Source: Pseudomonadota bacterium
Lineage (GTDB): Bacteria; Pseudomonadota; Alphaproteobacteria; Rhizobiales; Devosiaceae
Direction of reading: 5' to 3'
Assembly (NCBI GenBank): GCA_023436745.1
Contig: JAEZHZ010000224.1
Coordinates: 1 to 15,385 of the forward strand
DNA: 15,385 nucleotides
Below the pieces are notes generated by a model that made no database searches, had not been told where the DNA came from, and saw only the letters and a list, made by a program, of their open reading frames with translations. Positions within the stretch are counted from its first letter, which is position 1. Each line of letters opens with the position of its first letter. Shown here one piece after another: positions 6,797 to 12,679 of this stretch. The translations under genes were made by a program, and so were the position numbers.

Positions 6797-7783
6797 CTAG
6801 CGGTTGCGCGTCATCAGGTAGCGCTCCCAGTCATAGGCGTGGCGCACGATCTCCTCGAGGTCGTCGTGCTCCGGCACCCAGCCGAGCAGCCCCCGTACCT
6901 TCTCGCCGGTCGCGGTGATCGAGGCGGGGTCTCCCGCCCGGCGCGGTCCCTCGTCGGCGCGGAAATTGACGCCCGAGACCCGGCGCACGGTGTCCACCAC
7001 CTGTCGCACCGAATAGCCCTGCCCGTAGGCACAGTTGAGCGTGGTGCTCTCCCCGCCGCCTCTCAGGTGCCCGAGCAGCAGCGCATGGGCGGCGATCAGG
7101 TCGGTGACATGGATGTAGTCGCGCACACATGTGCCGTCGGGCGTCTCGTAGTCGGTGCCGAAGATGTCCATCTTCTCGCGCTGGCCGAGCGCCGTCTGGC
7201 AGGCGACCTTGATGAGGTGCGTGGCAAGGGGGGATGACTGTCCGCTGCGCTTCTGCGGATCCGCGCCCGCGACGTTGAAATAGCGCAGCACGCCATAGGT
7301 GATGGGATGGGCCGCCGCCACGTCCTGCAGCATCCACTCGGTCATCAGCTTCGAGCGGCCATAGGGCGACATCGGGTTGAGCGGCGTCTCCTCCACCACC
7401 GGGGCGAGACCGGTCATCCCGTACACCGCCGCTGTCGAGGAGAAGATGAAGTGCTTGACCCCGCCGGCCACAGCCGCTTCGATGAGGTTGCGCGAGGTGC
7501 TGGTGTTGTTGCCGTAGTACTTCAGCGGGTTCGTCATCGACTCCGGCACCACGATCGAGCCGGCAAAGTGAACGATTTCGCTGATCCCGTATTTCTCGAT
7601 GACCCCGCGCACGAATGCGGTATCACCCGCATCACCCTGCTCGAACCGGGCCCGCCCGTCGATGGCCCAGTCGAAGCCGGTCACCAGGTTGTCGAGGACG
7701 ATCACGTCTTCGCCGGCGTCAGCGAGGTTAAGGATCATGTGGCTGCCGATATAGCCGGCACCGCCGGTCACAAGGACGGCCAT
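6797..7783 (-). CDS. galE: UDP-glucose 4-epimerase
   Basis: This 328-residue extended short-chain dehydrogenase/reductase interconverts UDP-glucose and UDP-galactose with bound NAD. The Rossmann signature GGAGYIGS lies at residues 7-14, with the acidic DN at 31-32 binding the NAD ribose. The catalytic triad is visible as SSTAAVYG (Ser115/116, Thr117) and the YxxxK pair Tyr141/Lys145 in SPYGRSKLMTE. Substrate-side motifs RYFNVAGADP and GTDYETPDGTCVRDYIHV are standard for GalE rather than other epimerases. Length is usual for the family. The ATG at 7783 follows AGGGG by seven bases. It is the first gene of an apparent three-gene operon with the transglycosylase and the SGNH hydrolase. It is divergent from galU, 90 bases away, so supply of both UDP-sugars may be controlled together. 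Confidence 0.96.
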   Translation of the reverse strand: MAVLVTGGAGYIGSHMILNLADAGEDVIVLDNLVTGFDWAIDGRARFEQGDAGDTAFVRGVIEKYGISEIVHFAGSIVVPESMTNPLKYYGNNTSTSRNLIEAAVAGGVKHFIFSSTAAVYGMTGLAPVVEETPLNPMSPYGRSKLMTEWMLQDVAAAHPITYGVLRYFNVAGADPQKRSGQSSPLATHLIKVACQTALGQREKMDIFGTDYETPDGTCVRDYIHVTDLIAAHALLLGHLRGGGESTTLNCAYGQGYSVRQVVDTVRRVSGVNFRADEGPRRAGDPASITATGEKVRGLLGWVPEHDDLEEIVRHAYDWERYLMTRNR

Positions 7784-7873
7784 GTGTTTACCCCTGAACG
7801 GACATTACGATTTGCCCTAATGCTATGTTCAACCTCTTGAGATAGCCTTACGGCGATAACAAGGAGCAATGAT
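7784..7873. promoter_or_regulatory. Divergent galE-galU intergenic region
   Basis: These 90 bases must hold the promoters of both galE (minus) and galU (plus). It is the most AT-rich stretch nearby. On the minus strand TTGAAC and TAATGT are present about 19 bases apart, a weak candidate for galE. On the plus strand TTGAGA and GATAAC occur, but with only 12 bases between them. No clear operator palindrome is visible. Confidence 0.4.
7861..7866 (+). promoter_or_regulatory. Ribosome binding site deciding the TTG start of galU
   Basis: AAGGAG is seven bases before the TTG at 7874, which is optimal spacing. The out-of-frame ATG at 7869 is only two bases from it, too close for normal initiation. 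Confidence 0.8.
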
Positions 7874-8758
7874 TTGCCGAAGCGCGTTCGCACTGCGGTT
7901 TTCCCTGTTGCGGGTCTGGGTACCCGTTTTCTTCCGGCCACCAAGGCGATGCCGAAGGAGATGCTGACGGTCGTCGACCGGCCGCTGATCCAGTACGCCG
8001 TCGACGAGGCCCGCGAAGCCGGGATCGAGCACTTCGTGTTCGTCACCGGGCGCAACAAGGGTGTCATCGAGGATCACTTCGACCGCCAGTTCGAGCTCGA
8101 GACCACTCTCGAAGCACGCGGCAAGGAAGAAGCCCTCTCCGAGCTGCGCAAGGAGCTGCCCTCCGCCGGCCGGACCAGCTTCACCCGCCAGCAGGAGCCG
8201 CTGGGTCTCGGCCACGCCGTCTGGTGCGCACGCGACATCGTCGGCGACAATCCCTTCGCCCTGCTCCTGCCCGACATGGTGTTCCGCGCCAATCCGGGTG
8301 TGCTGAAGCAGATGATGGACGCCTATGAGCGGACCGGTGGCAACATCGTCGGCGTCGAGGAATGTGATCCGAGTGAAGTGTCGAGCTACGGCATCGTCGC
8401 GCGCGGCGATGGTCCCGATGGCGGGTTCCCCATCACCGGCATGGTGGAAAAGCCCAGGGTCGGCGAGGCCCCGTCCAACCTGTTCATTTCCGGCCGCTAC
8501 ATTCTGCAGCCCGAGATCTTCGACCTGCTCAGCCAGCAGGAAAAGGGTGCCGGCGGCGAGATCCAGATCACCGATTCGATGCAGGAGCTGATGAAGCAGC
8601 AGACCTTCACCGGCGTGAAGTACGACGGCAAGGTCTTCGACTGCGGCTCCAAGCTCGGCTTTCTCACCGCCAATGTCGTCTTCGCGCTCGACCGCGACGA
8701 TATCCGCCCCGGCTTCCTGGCCGAGCTGCGCAAGCTCGACCTCAGCGACCGGCTCTAG
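7874..8758 (+). CDS. galU: UTP-glucose-1-phosphate uridylyltransferase (TTG start)
   Basis: This 294-residue nucleotidyltransferase makes UDP-glucose from UTP and glucose-1-phosphate in the cytoplasm. The nucleotide-binding signature GLGTRFLPATK (14-24) is followed by PKEMLTVVDRPLIQYAVDEA. Further family motifs are QQEPLGLGHAVWCA, LLPDMVF near the metal site, MVEKP, and GGEIQITDSM. Length matches the usual 290-300. The start is TTG at 7874: the family motif begins at residue 10, no in-frame ATG occurs before it (the first is Met26), and AAGGAG stands seven bases upstream. The product feeds GalE, encoded divergently, and polysaccharide or LPS synthesis. The stop codon TAG at 8756-8758 interlocks with the stop of the convergent beta-barrel gene. 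RmlA-like thymidylyltransferases are related, but the motif set fits GalU. Confidence 0.95.
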   Translation: MPKRVRTAVFPVAGLGTRFLPATKAMPKEMLTVVDRPLIQYAVDEAREAGIEHFVFVTGRNKGVIEDHFDRQFELETTLEARGKEEALSELRKELPSAGRTSFTRQQEPLGLGHAVWCARDIVGDNPFALLLPDMVFRANPGVLKQMMDAYERTGGNIVGVEECDPSEVSSYGIVARGDGPDGGFPITGMVEKPRVGEAPSNLFISGRYILQPEIFDLLSQQEKGAGGEIQITDSMQELMKQQTFTGVKYDGKVFDCGSKLGFLTANVVFALDRDDIRPGFLAELRKLDLSDRL

Positions 8759-10011
8759 CGGCTGACCGTGACGCCCACCGTAACGCGGTGGGCCTGCTGC
8801 AGGCCGTCATTCGTCGTGACGGCCTGCGAATAGGAATAATCGGCGCCGACCGCCGTATGGGCATTGACCTTGTAGTCCGCGCCCGCGCCGAGCCTGTATC
8901 CGGTCTCGGTATTGCCGGTGCCGGTGAAGTCCGCCGTGTTCCATGCGGCCTGCGCCCGCATCGCCAGCCACGAATTGACCGTGTAGTCCACGCCGAGGCT
9001 GGCGGTGTACTCGACCCGTGCCGTGCCGGCATTGTCCGGTCCCGGCGGCGCGACGGTCGTGTTGAGCCCTGCCCTCAGCCGCAGCGTCGGATCGGGCGTG
9101 AACACCACGCTCGCGTCATAGAGCTGCGCCCGCACCTCGCCGAGCGACGCCACGTCGAACCGCCTCAGCGTGACGCCTGTGGCCGCCGTCGCTTCGAGCG
9201 TGCCGTTCCACCGTCCGGTCACCCCGGCCAGCAGCGTCGCCTCGGTGGCGTCAGCCTTGACGCCGAGAGAGGTGGACGGATTGTCGAACAGGTCGCGGCC
9301 GAGGCCCGCCTGTCCGAATACTTCGAAGACCGGGGTCACCTGGTAGCCAACCCGAAGGGCGCCATCGAGCGACCAGCGATTGTCCTCGGCATTGGAGATC
9401 ACGGTGCCGTCCGTGCGCGTCGTGTCGCCATAAAGGCTCCGCCCCACGGCGCCGGTGACCCCGACGTTGAAGCGGCCGAATTCCCGGGTGACCCCCAGCC
9501 CCGCCGAGCCCGAGAGCACCTGCGGCGCGATCGCCACCGTGCTGGCGATGCCGGGCGTGCCCGCCAGCGGCTGGGTGAGATCGAGCTCTGCCGTGGCCGT
9601 CGCCCGTGTGACGCTGTCGAGGTCGTAGCCCCCTTCGAGCCCGAGCCTCAGCCCCGTGACGCTCAACCGCCCGTTCTGCTCGCGCACGATTTCGGCGCTG
9701 CCGTCCGCGGCGACCGCCGCGCGCACCCCGATGTGCTCGAGCCGCACGGACGGCACCAGCAGCGTATCGAAGCGCTCGGCCGTCGGTGTCCTCGTGTAGG
9801 ACCCGCGCAATCCGACCGACCAGTCGACATCGAAGAATGGATCATAGGGTTCGCGCAGCCAGACGCCGCTGTCGGCGACCGGTGCCGCGGGCAGCTGGCC
9901 CGGCATCAGCCGCTCGGCATCCAGCCCGTCGCCGGCCGTGGCGATCTGCGGCGCTGCCGTGGCGCACAGCGCCAGTGCCAGGGTCCTGATGACCCCATGT
10001 CGCCGCCACAT
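8755..10011 (-). CDS. Outer-membrane beta-barrel protein (BBP2_2-like)
   Basis: The 418-residue product has a signal peptide (hydrophobic TLALALCATAAP ending in ATA|GDG near residue 26). After it come many short alternating, aromatic- and glycine-flanked strands such as WSVGLRGSYTR, FEVFGQAGLGRDLF, YRLGAGADYKV and AVGADYSYSQ, a pattern typical of a transmembrane beta-barrel. It resembles 'putative beta-barrel porin 2' proteins of Alphaproteobacteria; that family call is from memory. The last residue is Arg rather than the common Phe, although VTVGVTVSR still looks like a final strand. The frame is open to a GTG at 10047, but the ATG at 10011 is preferred: it gives a normal signal peptide and leaves the hairpin at 10047-10063 outside the gene. 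Its TAG stop overlaps the galU stop by four bases. The cargo or role is unknown. Confidence 0.8.
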   Translation of the reverse strand: MWRRHGVIRTLALALCATAAPQIATAGDGLDAERLMPGQLPAAPVADSGVWLREPYDPFFDVDWSVGLRGSYTRTPTAERFDTLLVPSVRLEHIGVRAAVAADGSAEIVREQNGRLSVTGLRLGLEGGYDLDSVTRATATAELDLTQPLAGTPGIASTVAIAPQVLSGSAGLGVTREFGRFNVGVTGAVGRSLYGDTTRTDGTVISNAEDNRWSLDGALRVGYQVTPVFEVFGQAGLGRDLFDNPSTSLGVKADATEATLLAGVTGRWNGTLEATAATGVTLRRFDVASLGEVRAQLYDASVVFTPDPTLRLRAGLNTTVAPPGPDNAGTARVEYTASLGVDYTVNSWLAMRAQAAWNTADFTGTGNTETGYRLGAGADYKVNAHTAVGADYSYSQAVTTNDGLQQAHRVTVGVTVSR

Positions 10012-10046
10012 ACGCACCCAGCCTGCTCCGATCCCGTGGTCCGGCA

Positions 10047-10063
10047 CGGCCCGAAGCGGGCCG
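10047..10063. other. GC hairpin between the NfeD and beta-barrel genes
   Basis: CGGCCCG and CGGGCCG form a 7-bp perfect stem around AAG. It lies about 50 bases downstream of the NfeD stop and 36 bases upstream of the beta-barrel ATG on the minus strand. Without a following T-run it is only a weak terminator candidate, but it could partly separate the two transcripts. Confidence 0.35.
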
Positions 10064-10113
10064 GACCGGCTCGGCGCGATCCTTCCAGCTTATGGTTAAC
10101 GAATGCTTGCCCG

Positions 10114-10569
10114 TCAGCCGGTTACCGGCTCGACGGAGAGCACATTGCCCTGGCTGCCGGTGATCCTCACCCGCTGGCCCACCGGCAGGTCCGGTCCCGC
10201 CACCCGCCAGACGGTGTCGCCCAGCATCACCCGGCCGTAGCCGTTGAGGATGGGCTGGTCGAGCACGGCCTCCTGCCCGACGAGTTGCTCCGCCCGCCGG
10301 TTGAGCAGCGGCCGGTCGCTGGTCTCCTTGCGATCCCGGCTCCAGCGCAGCCACACGAGGATGCTCAGCAGCGAAAGCACGCCGAAGATCAGCCACTGCA
10401 CCGGCCAGGGCGGCGCCTGGAACAGCGCGATCAGCCCCGTCACCATGGCCGATACGCCCATCCACACGAGGATTCCGCCCGGCACCACCAGTTCCAGCGC
10501 CAGCAGCACCAGCCCGGCGACGACCCACGCCCACGGGCCATAGGCGACGACGAACTCGACCACCTGCAT
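10114..10569 (-). CDS. NfeD family membrane protein
   Basis: This 151-residue short-form NfeD protein is the usual partner of slipin/stomatin proteins. Three hydrophobic segments (about 9-29, 33-51 and 57-75) precede a charged turn (WSRDRKET). A cytoplasmic OB-fold follows, with the family pattern LLNRRAEQLVGQEAVLDQPI, GYGRVMLGDTVWRV, LPVGQRVRI and VLSVEPV. The protein is thought to anchor or scaffold the SPFH oligomer in the inner membrane. The serine-protease domain found in long NfeD proteins is absent. The ATG at 10569 is one base after the slipin stop, and GGAG seven bases upstream lies within the end of the slipin gene, so the two genes are tightly coupled. Its biochemical role is not settled in the literature I know. 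Confidence 0.92.
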   Translation of the reverse strand: MQVVEFVVAYGPWAWVVAGLVLLALELVVPGGILVWMGVSAMVTGLIALFQAPPWPVQWLIFGVLSLLSILVWLRWSRDRKETSDRPLLNRRAEQLVGQEAVLDQPILNGYGRVMLGDTVWRVAGPDLPVGQRVRITGSQGNVLSVEPVTG

Positions 10570-10570
10570 G

Positions 10571-11572
10571 CTAGCTCTCCGTCACCGATCCGGATGAGGG
10601 CGGGCGCGCGGTGGAGCGTACCGGTGCCGCCGCCCCCGCGCCGAACGTCTCCCGCGCGATCTCGGCGATGCCGCCGATCGAGCCGATCACACTCGATGCT
10701 TCCACCGGCAGCATCAGCACCTTCTGGTTGGGTGCCGACGCCAGCTTGCCCAGCGCCTCGATATAGTTGTTGGCGACGAAGTAGTTGATCGCCTGCACGC
10801 TTCCCGACGCGATGGCGTCGCTCACCACCTGCGTCGCCTTGGCTTCCGCCTCGGCCGAGCGTTCACGCGCCTCGGCGTCTCGGAACGCCGCCTCGCGCCG
10901 TCCCTCGGCCTCGAGCACCTGCGCCTGCTTGGCGCCCTCCGCCTGCAGGATCGCCGACTGCCGCCGCCCCTCCGCCTCGAGGATGGCCGCGCGCTTCTCG
11001 CGCTCCGCCTTCATCTGACGGCCCATCGATTCGACCAGGTCCTTGGGCGGGTCGATGTCCTTGATCTCGATGCGGGTGATCTTCACGCCCCAGGGCGATA
11101 CCGCCGTGTCGACCACGCGCAGCACCCGCTCGTTGATCTCGTCGCGATGGCTCAGCAGTTCGTCGAGGTCCATCGAGCCCATCACCGAGCGGATATTGGT
11201 CATGGTGAGGTTGAGGATGGCGTTCTCGAGGTTCGACACCTCATACGCCGCCGCCGCCGCATCGAGGATCTGGAAGAACGTCACGCCGTTCGCGGTCACC
11301 GTGGCGTTGTCGCGGGTGATCACCTCCTGGTGCGGCACGTCGAGCACCTGCTCCATCACGTTCAGCCGCTTGCCGATGCCGTCGATGAACGGGATGATCA
11401 GGTTGAGCCCGGGCCTCAGCGTCCGCGTGTAGCGGCCGAACCGCTCGACCGTGTAATGGTAGCCCTGCGGCACCGTCTTGGCCCCGGCGAACAGCACCAG
11501 CAGCGCCAGTATGCCGAGCCCGATCAGCGTGATGCTCAGCCCGTCGAGCGCGAAGCCGTCCAGCAAGTCCAT
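10571..11572 (-). CDS. SPFH/band 7 slipin (stomatin-like, QmcA-type) protein
   Basis: This 333-residue protein has one N-terminal membrane segment (SITLIGLGILALLVLF, about 13-28) followed by the band 7 domain (about 30-190). Family motifs include TVPQGYHYTVERFGRYTRTL, PGLNLIIPFID, VITRDNATVTANGV and WGVKITRIEIKDIDPP. A coiled coil follows (about 190-250), built of 11-residue units starting AILEAEG, AILQAEG, QVLEAEG and AFRDAEA. After it come NYIEALGKLASAP and KVLMLPVEAS. Such proteins assemble large rings or cages that organise membrane microdomains and modulate proteases. The start is the ATG at 11572, because GAGGAG lies seven bases before it. An in-frame ATG at 11587 lies upstream of that site. 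It is the first gene of a two-gene operon with NfeD and is divergent from ku. Confidence 0.94.
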   Translation of the reverse strand: MDLLDGFALDGLSITLIGLGILALLVLFAGAKTVPQGYHYTVERFGRYTRTLRPGLNLIIPFIDGIGKRLNVMEQVLDVPHQEVITRDNATVTANGVTFFQILDAAAAAYEVSNLENAILNLTMTNIRSVMGSMDLDELLSHRDEINERVLRVVDTAVSPWGVKITRIEIKDIDPPKDLVESMGRQMKAEREKRAAILEAEGRRQSAILQAEGAKQAQVLEAEGRREAAFRDAEARERSAEAEAKATQVVSDAIASGSVQAINYFVANNYIEALGKLASAPNQKVLMLPVEASSVIGSIGGIAEIARETFGAGAAAPVRSTARPPSSGSVTES

Positions 11573-11579
11573 CGATTGT

Positions 11580-11585
11580 CTCCTC
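11580..11585 (-). promoter_or_regulatory. Ribosome binding site of the slipin gene
   Basis: GAGGAG on the minus strand lies seven bases before the ATG at 11572. It overlaps the region just after the alternative ATG at 11587 and so rules against that earlier start. Confidence 0.75.
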
Positions 11586-11627
11586 ATCCCCGATCAGCGG
11601 CGACTGTAGGGGCCGGCGGCAGGCGGC

Positions 11628-11639
11628 GCAACGCGTTGC
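11628..11639. promoter_or_regulatory. 12-bp palindrome in the slipin-ku divergent region
   Basis: GCAACGCGTTGC is a perfect 12-bp palindrome, flanked by a further imperfect symmetric extension (GGC at 11623-11625... paired with 11642-11644... after a two-base interruption). It lies 55 bases before the slipin start and 71 bases before the ku start, within a 138-base region that must hold both promoters. A dimeric repressor or activator could bind here. No convincing -35/-10 pair was seen. Confidence 0.35.
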
Positions 11640-11710
11640 CGCGCGGAACCCGCATCAGCCGCCTCTCGTTCTCACCAGCGACCATCCCCGGCTTGCATGA
11701 GGAATTCCCA

Positions 11711-12676
11711 ATGGCGTCCCGCCCTGTCTGGAAAGGCCAGATGCGACTGTCGCTGGTGTCCATAGATGTCGAGCTCTACTCGGCAACCAAGACCGCGGCG
11801 CGCCCGCGTTTCCGCCAGATCCACGAGCCTTCGGGCAAGCCCATCCACTACCAGAAGGTCGCCGACGGCGTCGGTCCCGTCGACAAGGACGAGATCATGA
11901 AGGGCTTCGAGTACGAGAAGGGCGACTACGTGCTCCTCACCGAGGAGGAGATCGACGCCGTCAAGCTCGAGACCCGCAAGACCCTTGAACTCACCCAGAT
12001 CGTCGGCGCCTGCGAGATCAACCCGCTCTACTTCGACAAGCCCTACTACATGGTCCCCGCCGACGACCTGGCGGAGGACGCCTTCCGCGTCATCCGCGAT
12101 GCCCTCAGCCAGAGCGGCAAGGTCGGCATCGGCCAGCTGGCCCTGCGCGGGCAGGAATACCTCGTCGCCGTCAAGCCGTCCGGCAAGGGCCTGCTGCTCG
12201 AAACCCTGCGTTACGAGGAGGAACTGCGCGAGGCCGACCCGTACTTCTCCGACATCCCGGCCGAGAAGGCCGATCCCGACCTGCTCGAAGTGGCCACGGC
12301 TCTCATCGAGAAGAAGACGGACAGGTTCGACGCCTCCGCCTACAAGGACCACTACGTCGCGGCCCTGCGCGAACTGATCGGCAAGAAGCTCAAGAACAAG
12401 GGCAAGCGCGTTACCACCACCGAGGAAGACGCTGCCCCCGCCAGTGGGCAGAAATCCAACGTCATCGACCTGATGGCGGCCCTCAAGTCCAGTCTCGAGG
12501 GTGGCGGCAAGTCCGCTGCGTCCGCCGCGTCCGGAAAGCCGGCGGCGAAGTCCCGCGCCACGAGGACCACCGCAGCCAAACCCGCAGCCGGCAAGTCGCG
12601 AGCTGCAAAGTCTGCCCCCGCCAAATCGACCGGCAAGCCGAAATCATCGGCCACGCCGCGCAAGAAAGCGAGCTGA
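11711..12676 (+). CDS. ku: Non-homologous end-joining protein Ku
   Basis: This 321-residue bacterial Ku forms a homodimeric ring that threads onto double-strand DNA ends and recruits LigD. The core (1-255) begins with WKGQMRLSLVSIDVELYSAT and contains the family motifs IHYQKVADG, KGFEYEKGDYVLLTEEEID, YFDKPYYMVP and GIGQLALRGQEYLVAVKP, plus the C-terminal bridge motif NVIDLMAALKSSL (250-262). Residues 263-321 are an extension made mostly of Lys, Ala, Ser, Pro and Arg, resembling histone H1/HU-like DNA-binding tails known on some bacterial Ku proteins. The ATG at 11711 has AGGA about eight bases upstream. The frame is open much further upstream, but that part is antisense to the slipin gene. 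ligD follows three bases after the stop, so both are probably one transcript. Confidence 0.96.
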   Translation: MASRPVWKGQMRLSLVSIDVELYSATKTAARPRFRQIHEPSGKPIHYQKVADGVGPVDKDEIMKGFEYEKGDYVLLTEEEIDAVKLETRKTLELTQIVGACEINPLYFDKPYYMVPADDLAEDAFRVIRDALSQSGKVGIGQLALRGQEYLVAVKPSGKGLLLETLRYEEELREADPYFSDIPAEKADPDLLEVATALIEKKTDRFDASAYKDHYVAALRELIGKKLKNKGKRVTTTEEDAAPASGQKSNVIDLMAALKSSLEGGGKSAASAASGKPAAKSRATRTTAAKPAAGKSRAAKSAPAKSTGKPKSSATPRKKAS

Positions 12677-12679
12677 CCC

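Noticed and set aside
10047..10063. Hairpin considered as a Rho-independent terminator
   Set aside because: There is no T-run after the stem on either strand, so I list it only as a hairpin.
8788..10788. 666-codon open frame on the plus strand
   Set aside because: It is antisense to the beta-barrel, NfeD and slipin genes and has no recognisable domain or ribosome site.
11147..11710. Upstream extension of the Ku frame
   Set aside because: It is antisense to the slipin gene. The Ku family start (MASRPVWKGQ) with AGGA upstream is at 11711.
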